The translations under genes were made by a program, and so were the position numbers. Positions 12,561-25,500 of a stretch of 64,000 nt of DNA are shown here, one piece after another. The stretch covers positions 279,499-343,498 of the forward strand of contig LUCM01006188.1 in assembly GCA_008360955.1 (NCBI GenBank), read 5' to 3'. The stretch comes from Fasciolopsis buskii (taxonomy: Eukaryota; Platyhelminthes; Trematoda; Plagiorchiida; Fasciolidae). The notes below the pieces were generated by a model that worked only from the letters and a program-made list of their open reading frames with translations, did no database searches and was not told the origin of the DNA. The stretch's first letter is position 1, and each line of letters starts with the position of its first letter.

Positions 12561-13488
12561 TTGTTCCAGGTCCATCTGTGGTTTTGACTAGATCTGTCTG
12601 ATTCTGCAAGTTGAGCTAGCAGTCAGAAATGGGATGTATGGACTGCACCCAATGTCCAAAGAAATGAAAAACTACGTTTTGGTAAAGAGAATGCCCTGGA
12701 ACTTAAGTTACCCAATTCATTTGAGTCGTTATCTAAAACGATCCTGAAAAATGACAACGACAAGGGGGAAAAGAATATATAGACAGGGATTAATTAATGA
12801 ATTAATTGAATACAATAATTTGTGCGGAACATTTTCTTTGCGAAACAGCTTCAAAGTGTCCAAAAACTGTATTGTACAATGGAGATTCTCCAGTCATATG
12901 TTGTAAGCCACGTGACACTCGAGGTTTATCCGATCTTCAGTGCACCATCCCTATTTGCCTACAGAGTAAGGGCGACCGAGATACACCTCTCGTATTGGTC
13001 ACTTCATCAACACCGTCATTCTATTGGTCCGTTTTACGCCAGATCCGACAGACTGTGATCAAATCGGAACCAGACTGACACTAACCGGTGTCACCCTCTC
13101 CCTCCGATAGTCCAAGTCCTCCGACCGATCTCTTTGGCCTGAGGCTTTTGAGAGTTAAAATGAAATGCGTTCACATGCGCACACACCACAAACGACAGAC
13201 AAGCTTGTCCATAATTCTGCGATGGACTAATTTGGATCGGAGATGACTGTTCCCCTTCATCACGCAACATTTTCTCCTCCGTCGAGTGATCAATGCACGT
13301 TCTTTCATCCACCCTCACAATCAGTAGACTCAAGATTTGTGATTGGCTAACGTGCTTGTCTGCCAGTAAATCAGTCTGTCTTATGCACATCTACGCCAAC
13401 ACAAGCCACACTCAGACAATGGGTCTACTTTTACTGTTCTCACGATTCACACAGATAGGCGGATAATCTTGGAATCAAATCTACAATA
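12561..13488. other. Sequence directly upstream of the start codon
   Basis: Expected to hold the 5' UTR, promoter or an upstream intron end. No TATA box or other element is convincing. An in-frame TAG at 13456 limits the coding exon on its 5' side. Confidence 0.4.
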
Positions 13489-13594
13489 ATGAAAGATACT
13501 TTCGTTGAATTGAAAGTAGGATACCTACATGTGAAACGCACTTGTTGGACTTATCATTTTCTTTTCTGCTGGCTATTTACAATTACCTTTCCAG
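13489..13594 (+). CDS. Coding exon 1: start codon and signal peptide
   Basis: ATG at 13489 has A at -3 and follows an in-frame TAG at 13456, so it is the first Met of its frame. It encodes 35 residues plus one base: a polar N-region with basic residues (HVKR), then a hydrophobic core (HFLFCWLFTITF) and P. The donor GTAAGT starts at 13595. Its phase 1 matches exon 2: the split codon G+CT gives Ala, so cleavage would fall after FPA, before QPKC. The frame match across 7.5 kb plus a textbook signal peptide support the link. The N-region is rather long (about 20 residues). An alternative first exon elsewhere cannot be excluded. Confidence 0.75.
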
Positions 13595-16500
13595 GTAAGT
13601 ACACTGTGTCCGTGTTAAGAACCGCTGGCTGGTTATTTTATCAGCCGCAGTAGCAAATCCACGATCACTAATGGTCCTAGCAAATGGATTGAATCCAACT
13701 GGCGAATCGACGCCTCGGCCCGATGTAAACTGTCTTTAGGCTCATTACAATTTCTGATCAAGCGGCAAAGGTGGAACTACAAATTCAATGGAGGATATCA
13801 GAGAGCGGTAGAAAACACTGCCCATCGGGTACTAACAGCGGAAACGATATATTTGAAGGGATGGTGTCAGCATGAAATGTTGCATTAGTGGTAAACCTTT
13901 CATATCGGCCAAAACAGTCATTTAATTATGTGCCATTCGAAGTGGTTTATGTGTTCATCTACCGCAGTCTTCGTAGGGATCTAAAAAATAAATTCACGTA
14001 CCCGAAAAGTTAACAAGCAACACTTGGAGAAATTTGCGAATCATAAGATGAAAACATTAGTTTCTCCATTGAACTCGTTGCCTGAGTGCAAATGCCAGCA
14101 TCAGAGATCGTGAAAGATTTGCCTTAAGAATTCGAGTGTGTTTATCCTAACAGAACATCACTGTAGAGCGGACGCGTGAAGTTCACATCTGAATCCAGCC
14201 AAATTTAAGCCCGGTATTGTACAGAGCATGAAAAGTTGTTCAAAAGTGCAAACCGTATTTCATGTGGGATATGATAGTGTACATTTTCACTTGTTAATCG
14301 GATAGCTGAACTTCAGGACGCTAGAGGTCTGCCTTCTATTGCCAAAGTGTCCTATTTTCGCAAATTGGAAGCTCCGGTGTTTTAATGTGACATTCCGCAA
14401 GGACAGTCACCACACCAAGAGTTGAACGGGCGTCTCCTGAGTGAAGTGTGAAAATCACAGTTGTAGAATACAGTAATTCCGTGGCAGCAAAAGTACTTCA
14501 AATTTTGATTCACAGTGCATCATTGCGTCAGTCACCAATGTCACTCAGCCAGACAATCAACCAGCCAATCAGTCGGTCAGTCAGTTAACCAATCAGTCAA
14601 ACAAATACACAAGTAACCGGCCAGTTCTTTAATCCGTGAGTCAGCAACTCCCCATCTCTGTCTGTTTGTTCACCTGCCTATTCCGATTTGCTACTTGGAA
14701 CTTGGCGCAACAGTAGTCGGTGTTCAAGTGCTTAAGTGTCCTGATTATTATTATTGTGTTCTGTCTTACAAAGCACGCAATTTAGGCTGGATGACTCACG
14801 ACACTAGATGCTAACTAATGAGAAATTTGCCCCATCAACCGAAATCAATTTTGTGTCCGGCAGGTATTACGCAACATACTGTAAGGCCAATCAAAAATCG
14901 TTCTGCCAAAGATCATTCAGGCCAGTCTGAAATCATCGTATCACTTTTCGACATTTCCGAGACACTTAAGAATTAAATCGCTTTTTATTGTTGAATTAAT
15001 GACAAGCCACCAGTGGCCAAACGAGCACCATCAAATTTACTACTAGCGTTACCAACGTCAGTCATTTTGCTACAGATACTACCATTATTACTAGTACTGC
15101 CACTTGCGCTTCTATTTCTACCAAAACTAATAACATTATCAACAACTTGTTGCTTTCGTCTCGTGTTACATGAGGACGGTATGACAAAAGTGTAACATTT
15201 TACGAAGAAGTCTACAATTTTAGAAGTAGGAGATTGAATGTTTTCATGAAATAATTCACCATGTGATATCATCGCTCAACTCACCATAAAGAAACCATGG
15301 AAGCACTGTAAAGCTGTTTCATCCGTGTTAGGAATCATCAACAGTGCATATCCACCGCGCCCGAACTGGGACGCGAACCCGGGACGAACGATTCTCAGTC
15401 GAACCGGTGGATATGCACTGCTGATGATTCCTAACGAGGATGAAACAGCTGTACAGTTTCTTTATGGTGATTTGAGCGATGATATCACATGGTGAATTAT
15501 TTCATGAAGTCTACAATTCTTGAAAACCTATCGCGCGAAAAAAATGCTAGATGAGATAGACAAAATTTCATCTGACACACTAGCCTACCTCAACAGCCTT
15601 TCTAACGCTGTATGATGATATCAGGGAAAATAATTGAATTCAATCTAGCTACCATCTCTTCGCATCCGGGGTGGGTGCATAACGGAGTATTGAAATGTAT
15701 GCAACTTTTTGGACACCGAGACAAGATGATCTGAAAGTGGAAATGGACGGAACGAACTGTGAAAATATGATTGGCTCGATAAAGGGGATTTAAGATCCAT
15801 TCTGATCTGTCCCGAAAATTGTTGATTTTTTGGTTTATTCCAAAGAAATCATCGTCCCAACTACTGTCTCTTCCATTAATCACTTTTGTTGTCAAATATA
15901 AAATAGCAAGTGAAAAACCGCGTAATCAGAAATTGCAGTGTTACTCTGGTAGGTTCAATAACCACTGTAACAAAATGTTCGCAAAATGTGGCGTTTGCAT
16001 CCTGAACTACGGCAAAGATTGGGCAACGACCGAAAAATTTGCCATCCGCGAACAACCAATGACTTTAAATTTATCACTTCCCAATAGTGACCTAAATTTA
16101 GGATTTTGCATAGACAAACAAAAAGCTATAGACTCATAGCGATGGGTTATCTAAAACCATCAAGTCGGAAGCAGCATTCACATGGCAACGACCTGAGCAA
16201 AGAGCCGAAATATTTTTTTCTTTTCTTCTAAAATATTTTTTTAATTCTTGGAGTCCATCACTCTTTATGAAGACAGTTTCCCACCACGATATTCGAAGCT
16301 TTCAATACCATGAATGTGGCTCTATCGGGCATTAAAAACTTATTCTGTTGCAGTGTAATGATGGTTCGAGTTCATCGTGCACAAAAGAGCGATTAGAGTA
16401 TTTTCCCCGTTCGCTAAAAGTCCAGCATTCTATAGGCGATGGTTCTTTGTGAAAGTACACAATAAATTTTCCTCAGCATCATTAGTGGTAGGATACTTTG

Positions 16501-19500
16501 TGGTTCAAGAAATTATTCTTCCTGCGGTGTCACCACTCGTCTCATCATGACTAAACTGGGGGTGCAGTGGGTAAATGATTTCGTAAACCATGTCCACCTA
16601 CTAACAAACGAGTAACCAAACCTGCAAGTCATGTTTAAAACTTTCTTGAACTTGACCTTCAAGTGCAAAATTCACCTATCATTGACAGTCGATTACAGTG
16701 TTCCAGGCATCGATGGCCTTGCAAGTCGACAATGTACACACGGCTACATCAGATAATGTTGAATTACATCAAACCGTTGTCGGGTCTCCTGGTAATGTAA
16801 TGGCTAAGGCGTTCGACTCAAAATCACTCGGCCCGAGTTTGGGCCCCAGTTCGGGTGCAGTGGATACGTACTGCGGATTATTCCTAACACCGATGAAGTA
16901 GGCATACTGTAATTTTATGATTTCTTAAGAGTGAATTGGGCTTGGATAACAAGGGACGAATAGTTCCGTAGATTCCTTCGGCGTTGTAGGACTGGAAGGA
17001 ATAGCGTAAAAATATTCTTAAAAATATGAAAGCATGATAAAGAACGACAAATGATTGGAAGAGAGCAAAACCTCATGCACTTCTTTAGTGTGCACTCTTT
17101 CATATTTTAGCTGTGTTGGTTTTGGTTTCCGGAATAAGGTTCCCGCAAATGGATTTGTGCAACTTTCGTAGGACAGATTTCTATTGGGGGTGATACTGCT
17201 CATTGTTGATGATCTCCAACTCTTGGGCCTCAATCTAGAGGGTAGCGTCGAACAAGCACAGCTGATACTGAAGTCAATTTCACTGGAGTCTGTCTGTTTT
17301 ACCGATTTTTCAACCCTGCCAGACATGTTTGATAAGATCACCTAAACGTGGATGACTAGAAGACGTCCACAAATTGAGCCCAAACCAATAGACGCGATAT
17401 CTGGCACTGTGGGATCACCAGAACATCACGTGACAACCAAGCTTGTCACTGTTCACTCGACATTCCCACAGTACTCGGCTAACACCTCGGATATTTAAGC
17501 TACCGAATAAGGATATTTTTTCAGCATCCTGAAGAAGCAAAGCCCGGTCTAATAGGCATCAAGTAAAACAGTACAAAGGGCAGTAATTTGCGCCCATCCT
17601 TTGTAAGAAATCCGGAAGTCCTTGTGGCCTTACAAGTGCCACGTTTTAGCGAAAGCCGTTTTAAGTGGTGACTTTCCTGGTGCAACTTCTTCCCGAATAC
17701 CATCTTTAGTAGTATTGCAGCTTCTGAGGCACTTTCATTTATGAAACCCCTTTCAACATATGACTGCCGATACAGGTTTGAATTGATAACTTGCGTCTCG
17801 AAGGTAAATATTACAATGACCAAGTGACTTGAAAAGTGTTGAGCTGTCCATTCATTTTTCATGTTACCTAAAACCGAAAACTCTTTGTTGGAAGGAATCT
17901 GTGAAGTCCACAAAGTATTCCTAAGAGCAGCCTCTCTGGTCATTCTGAAAAGAAATGGAGCATGGGACCCTCTTGTAACAGTACATTGTGGATGACCACA
18001 GGCGGTCAAAACTCTAACACGACTTGACTTGTGACGATAATCCTATTTGTGAACAGACACATATTTTCATGTTTTCTGTCCCCAAACAAACAATCTATCT
18101 ATGCCAACAGGTCCCAAGTTCCAACAAAGTATGAGAATACAGTGGTCATTGGCCTCTGAGAAGTATAAGGTAAATCGAACAACTGTCGGATTTATACTCA
18201 TTTAAGACCGGTGCAAAACCCAACTTGTTCTTCATGCGTCTGTTCTCTGTGCGCGTTGGACAGTCCATGGAGAATGACAGGCGTTAACAGCTTCGATGCT
18301 GTTGGGATTGGGCTTACCCCTATGGTTTGCGGAATCCCTGGGTCATTTGTTATAAAGTCGATTATCTCTATTTCGTGGGATCGACCGAAGTTGCATATCC
18401 TCGAGACCGGAACCTGAATTTCTCTAGGAGGAGCTATAACATAATCTTGCGAGACTGGGACAAAAACGATTTAAACTTATGTCGACCGAAAGAGAAATGT
18501 TTGATCCCATGCCATTGCAGTTGCATTACTTGAGCACAGGAAGTATTTCGTTCTTGCTGTCCACTTCTCACATTAACAAATCCACAAAAAGCGAACACGA
18601 ATATATACGATTACAAGGGTATATGAAATCATTTTTTCACAAGAATTGCAAAGATAATGAATCTCACTCTTAACAAGGGGTGGCGTGTTACATGCTGCAA
18701 TCAGATGGAAGCTGCTTTTCCATATGGTAACAAGTGCTCGTCATGCAGAATCTCAAAGCCGGTCTGATGACATAGTTCAAAATCAGAAACAACAAGCTAC
18801 GCCTGCAGTGAATTGCTCTTTTCTGTCCGGCTGAAAGTCTCCGAGAGAGCTTGTATGACTATCTAATGCCGTCATTCTACCCTGTCATTCGTTTCATATA
18901 TTTGCATTACATTTTTACTAAACATTTATACTAATGATAAGCCATAGCTGAGATTGTAAATGTACTGTCAGCAGTCATAGCTGGGCTTCCTTAACTTACG
19001 AAAAGCTTGCTACCAACATGTTATGATCTAAACATGAATCAGTTGCCCGAAACCGGATTCGAAGTGTTTCATTGTGTAGTGCGCCGGTGTTTAACAAATC
19101 GCTAAACACCAACGCAGATGACATGAATGAAATTTTGTACAGCTGGTAGATGTTAGTCCCGAAATGACATCCGAGTCAATGCAATATGCACTGCCGACGA
19201 GTCTTAGCAAGAGCGATGGAACAACTAACGCTACAGTAACCGTTTTCATAGTTTCGTATTGGTCAGCTGAGTTTCACCACTGCATGACAAATTATCTTGC
19301 AATTAATCCTAGATGAATTTGACTTATATAAATTAGTTTGTAAAAGAAGCGACAGCAGAAAAATGTTAGTCAATTTGGACAGTGATTCTCCTAACCTCAC
19401 CTGGGGTTTCTTAAACCAACTGTTTTCATTCACGAGTTCCCACACACAATTTAATCTAAACAACCAGATCCTAAAGCATAATCCCCAATTCGCTTTCTTA

Positions 19501-22500
19501 TTGATATGATAAACAATTCACGCACCGGTATGATTAATCTCAACTTTGTTAGTAACGAACAATTTTGGCATGTACTAGGTGATCAGTAGTAAAGGGCATG
19601 TTTTTAGTTTTGCAAAATTCAATTTAAATATGCTTAATTGTGTCGACGTAACTTGCAATTTTTCAGTGAAAGACAGGTTTACTAAGTGAACACTACCAAT
19701 ACGTATCCTCATGGTTTCCGAGATGTTATGACCTCAGGAAGGATAATTATTCTCATTGTCAGCTATCAGCTCAGTCTCCACAGAGCCCATTTTGTGACCC
19801 ACTTTACAGGGTGTATTGGAAAAAACAGTGGGGACGTGCGAAAAAGGCTGTGCTAGGGGAACCGAACTTACACCGAGTTTGCTATGATCTACAGTGAGTG
19901 AGACCCTTGGAAATGAAGTTCGCCTGAATACTGATATCTCCTATAGAGTTAGCTCTCTGCTTGTGAAATATTCACGTTTGAAAGGTTACCACTCACGTTT
20001 CACAGGAAATGATGCGAAAATGTTACAGTATTGCTTACTAGTTCCCCCCTTAATCCGATCCTTCGGTTAATCCGGTGCATTTCGTTATGTTCCCAGGCAT
20101 TTTTCGGGAAGAGAGGAAACTGCCAGAAATTTCCTGTTACCGGATAATGTGCACAGCTTGAACAAGCCCCTTCCCAATGAAATGTTCCGCTTTTGGGAAT
20201 ATGTTTGCAGCTTTGTGGGAACAAGGAGTCTAGGAAGGGCAACGGATGCAAATAGTCCATTAACTAGCCTGTAGTAGTCACATGAATACTGGAAATCGTA
20301 TAACGCAGGTCAGTGTTTACGTATTCCTGATATGTGGTGCCGGGAATTTGGCATTTTGTCGCGCATGTAGTTGAAGAAGCTCGCTCACGCATCAATACTA
20401 GCGTCAATGAGCGAATAGATGTAAGGTTTCCTATGGATGCGGCTTCGTTTTCTGGAATGTCGGTTCACTTTTATTCACCGTAAACGGAGACTGTGTAGTT
20501 TAGCGAGTTCAACAGAGTAGTAGGCCAGATTCCAGAGGTTAACCCACTCGTGCCGCTTTTAAACAGTTGCAAAATGTTCCAGAAAGCATCACACTTATAT
20601 CCACTCGTCGATGCGGATGAAGTGAATCATTACAAACCACTGTCCCCCTGTCAATCATATGACCTGGTACCGAAATTGCTTGTGATATTAGGAAATAACT
20701 AACAAATAACGATACATTACATAAATGGTAAAACAAACTTGTCTTCGGAATACTCAGTCAGGTCATCGAAACCACTAGTTATGCTTCAACATTTCTAATT
20801 ACTAACGAAGATGCCAGGTAAAGCCGGCAAAGTTCAGTATCGGTTTCATGACGTAATTTACAGCCCATTTTGCAACGTATGGTTAGTCTATATCTATCTA
20901 TCTATGTCTTTGTTTCATTGTTTGACCTAATCAGACCCAGAACACCAGATCAGCTAATCCTGTTGCCCAGATGGCAATCAAGCCACCAGTAGGCAGCTAA
21001 TAATTGTGAAACAGTTCAGTCTGCACCGAATCGTCGGCATTCTCAACTTGAGATAACATCAGCTGTGGTTCAATAAAATTGCGTTTGTTTATTTGTTTTA
21101 GCTCAACCCAAGTGTTCACAAGACATATTTGTCAGCACCAAGGACATTGTGTCCGTAGTCAACGGAACCGAGGCCAAACTGGGATGTCAGTCCAAAGTGG
21201 ATCTGCAAATTGAGGTGGGTGATAAAATTGGTTCACTTCACGGTTTTCGTATTTCAAACAACCTAAGAATGTGAGGAGGTCTTGGACAGAACTTGATTGT
21301 GCCCAACTAGCGTTGCCCTGGCTTGGATAGGTGGAGTATTTCGATATGTCCAACCTGCATTGAATGCAAATCCAGTGAAACTTTAGTTTCAGTATTTTCC
21401 CCCCAGTTGTTTGATAACCATTTGTTTTAGATACCGAAGATATACTACTCTTTTTAAATGCTGAGAAAATTCTGCGAGATTCACAATCTACTACAGATGT
21501 GATCGCGATGGTCGTGATCATACAGTCCCATAATGGCCATTATTTTCAGCCTCTAGAAAGCCTAATTACCCAATAAGCAAAAATTTTTCTCTGTGGATTT
21601 CACTACAGAAACATGTCGCACCCACTACTCATACTACTTGCACTACCACCATCGCTATCTCTACTATTGTTGCTGCTATTAGTGTAACTGCTATTGCCAA
21701 TGCTAATACTATTACGGCTTCCAATGGTAACATAATAATAATAATAATAACAATAATGTGCTACTGCCACTGCCACTACTAGTGCCACACTATCATCACC
21801 ACAAATGATGCCATGATTAAAACTGCTACTCTCAATTTCAGTGTAAAACTGTTGTTGGAGCTACTATCACTGCTACTACTGCTACATACAATAATATTGT
21901 TATCATTGCCACTACTATTACAGCGGTTCTATTTTGTTACCGCTACTACTTCAACATTTTTGTCCCTAGTAACACTGCCGTCCATAAAAAAAAATTACAT
22001 TTTGGAATAATCAGAATGAAGAGTTTAAACGTTACTCTTCCTCAGTGTTTTTGGCAGGCCATTCACCCAAGGACCATAAAAATGTAGGAATGAGAGGTGT
22101 ATATGCATTCTGCAACCATTACAAAATTAGCTCAACATCGTGATCATAAGCCCGGTTGATCTCATTATCAGGTCATTAAAAGCAAAGCATTCAACAGATC
22201 ATAATATGTTTTGAAAGGCATAAGGCATGATTAGTACCAGAACAACTCAGTTGTTTTGTTCCTTCTTTGATGTACAGGACTTGGACAATGTTACTTGGGT
22301 TCGTTCCCCTCGACAAATTCTGACACGTGGGATATTTCGTGTCACTGAGGATGCCAGAATATCCACAGCTCCCCTGGTAAGTCGCATTCGCCGCAGAATG
22401 GCAAGTGACAAATCCAATCATTAAGTTTACTGTTGTTTATTCAATTACAGGGATCGTTAGCCGACGGGTCTCGAAATGAGCTAAGAAACAGTCAAATACG

Positions 22501-25500
22501 CTGGTAAAATAAAGCACTGTCTAAGTGAGATTTTCGCTTCCAGTCTTTCAATCGGACTTATACTAAACCCAACCTTTCACAGTTCAACCGAGTGACACAT
22601 GAGGAAGCTTTTAACGGTTGTCCTAACTACTTGCCGAAAAATCTGGTTTGGTTAACAACATCCATAACAATATCGACAACTATTGAATTCCATTTATTCT
22701 CAGGGACTGCACACTTATAATGTAGTGCCATTTACTCACTCATTCGCTCAGTCTGTCAACCAACCAATAAATCTTCTCAAGTATTCGGAGTGCAAATCGA
22801 TTTTTTCACCGGAACTACATTTTATTTAGAGTGTAAATGCCCAGTCACATGTAAAGACACTGCTTCCATTTGTCTAAATGGACTTCATAAAATCACGGAT
22901 TTAATTAGTAGAGCTTAAACTAAGTGATGCAGAAAAAGACTTCAAAGTCTAACGGACATATGTTACATGTACTTCTTTTAATCTATTTTTGCTTCAGTCC
23001 AACTGCATAAATAATGAGCTGTATGGAATATCAGGTAACTCAGGCCAAGAACTTAAAAGTGCAGGTATGAGTAAGCCCCAACGAGACTGCACCTAGACTT
23101 AGTTTGATGGCTTGCATACCTCATTGCACCAAGGGGATATGAAGCATGGCTCATCCCAAGCCAGGTATTCAACTATACCTCGAAGATTAGTGGGTAGAGG
23201 TCTGATGAGGCAGTCTCTTAATCCTCTAGGTCGAGTTGAGGTAGTAAGTCAGTTGAAAAATTGAGTAGAGAAATGGTCGATCCAGGGAGGTGGGTTTCCA
23301 CTCAGTCACTCTCCACTGCCTTGTGAATAGATACTTGTTAGAACCAAAGGCTTCGGCCTGGTACCTTGATCGCTTTTCCACTTAGACGCTGGGTTCCTTG
23401 GCACTGTTTGTACTAAAACCTCAACAAAATAACGATGAATTTCATGCTGCATCGGCCTTCGCGCAGGGTAATCAGAACCACACTTCCCATTGCACCAAGC
23501 AGGATGGTTAGCGATAAGTATGCGCCTGCCCAAGGCTCCCGAGCTAGATTGAAGCCCTACCGCCCTTTATGTGGGACTTTTGAGTGAAAGGCTCCGGTTA
23601 GGGCCTAAAAAACCTCTTCTGTCATGTGGGCAGCCGCGAAATATAGATTTCTGAAATATCTTCAGAGCCCTTTCTATGGGAAACTTTCTAGTTTCCATTC
23701 TTCCAATATAGGACCTAGGCAAGATGCCAGGAAGACCTGCAACTCGACAGATTTATTTGATGGAAGGGGAAGACAGTCTGCGTGCGTTTTTCAGGCCTAA
23801 GCGTTCATTCAACTTGGGTGTTATAAATATCTACACTCTCAATCAGATGAAACAACAAGGTGCGCTAGCTGGAACTTCTGAATCTTTTAAAGTAGATTTA
23901 TGTCGTCTCCGAAACGAGCATCTGAGACCCCACCCCGGTAACCACACTTTAAAACCTAGATACATTCTCATTCTCTCCTTTTACTCTTCGTGTGTACGGT
24001 ACTCGGGTCTCGATCACTCGTGATCAAGCTGGTATTGGAGTCGCTCCGAGCTTTCTAGCCCAGCGTGCATTGTTAAACTGAATCCCAGCCAAGAGTTGCT
24101 TGTGTGCAATTCGGTTGAACGGTACTGTACTTAACAATAGCAGTTGACTGAAGCGTCGTTGTTTTTTCGTCGCGTTTGTGTGTGCCCACTTACTGCGGTT
24201 TTCCTGGTGCCAAATATGAGTCATACAGGGAGTTATTCTTATTACTAGGAAGTGTGCTATCAACCGTCGTTGTGGTCGTTGCCTTCTCACTTATAGGAGA
24301 CCGAAAGGCACATCGGAGGTCAGTTTTCTGTTTCAGCTGATCAAACCAGCAGCGGAGATCGTCTCATCCAAGTGTGTTCTGATCACAGTCCGTTTCTGCC
24401 GAACACCAATTCTTATCATAAAAGGCAACATCGACTAACATGGTGCCCTTCTTCACCTTTACTGCGTTGGACTCCGATTGATCATTTTGCCATAGGATGA
24501 CTTAGAACGATCAAGGTTGTCCATCATTTTGGTCCAAACTCGTGGATTTAAGTCATCATTTGGTTCGTGCTCGCTTTTTTGGTCACACCAACAAGAGAAT
24601 CACACCTGTTGCACAGTTTTATTCCAGATGGTAATGGCTGACTTCTGTCCCAGTCGGAGCTTTCAATGCAGTTCTCGTCTGAACAAGATGCTCAGTAAAC
24701 CAGCGAACACTGGGAGCAGATCAAAGCAGCCTTGCACTCCGCGGCAAGTATCACACAGAACGGCTTGATAATTAAACTTCAGAAACGGTGGTTATCCTCA
24801 ATCTCAGTTGCTCTGTTGAATGCTCTGTTGAAAGCACGTCTCCCCAAATGCCACAAACAATGAGAGGAGTCTACTGACCAACAGCCTGGAAAGTGTCCGC
24901 GAGCACCCGTGCGGGGTGGGGAAAGGTTGCGAAAAGGAAATGTCTGAGCTAACAGAACTAGTCACAAAGTCAATCGACTAGTTAGAAATACGGGTCCACG
25001 GAAGCCGACTGCAGGCGAGGAGATTGAGCAACGCGATGACTTACTAATTCAGTCTAATCAACGTCGACTGCAGTGCTGGGTAAAACGCTTTAAGGAGCAG
25101 TTTAGTTGGCGCGTTGTCACTGTAGACCTCCCACTTGTTCCTGCAAGTTTACCAACGCAGGTGGACACCACTCCCCCATCGAAATGAAGGTGATCAGGGA
25201 TATAGGTTGGGTAGATGGAATGTCTCCGCCCTTCTTCAGGAATGGTGGCGAAGTGTTAACATTAGATTTAACAACTTAGTGGAGTCATTTCGGGCAAAAC
25301 AAGAAGGAAAATACCTACAGAATAATTCAAATATGCAATCGCACCTATTTACAAGAAAAATAATAAACCCTCATGCTAGGCACCTTATGCAAACTGCTCA
25401 CGGACATTATCCTCCATCAGTTACCTAGTATTCGCAAAAGTTGTATATTTGTGGACCGGTTTCCGTCCCGGTCGGGGTTGTATTGACCAAATCTTCACTT

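Larger units (their letters stand above)
13595..21101 (+). other. Intron 1 (phase 1)
   Basis: 7.5 kb, GTAAGT to TTTTAG. It contains a CAGT/CAAT-type imperfect repeat, triplet-rich DNA, the head-to-head SINE pair and another SINE. The 162-codon minus-strand ORF at 17521-18009 has no recognisable motif and is of near-chance length for 64 kb. Confidence 0.75.

Noticed and set aside
17521..18009. 162-codon minus-strand ORF, the longest in the window
   Set aside because: With roughly 6000 stop-to-stop intervals in 64 kb, an ORF of this length is expected about once or twice by chance. It has no recognisable motif and no splice support.
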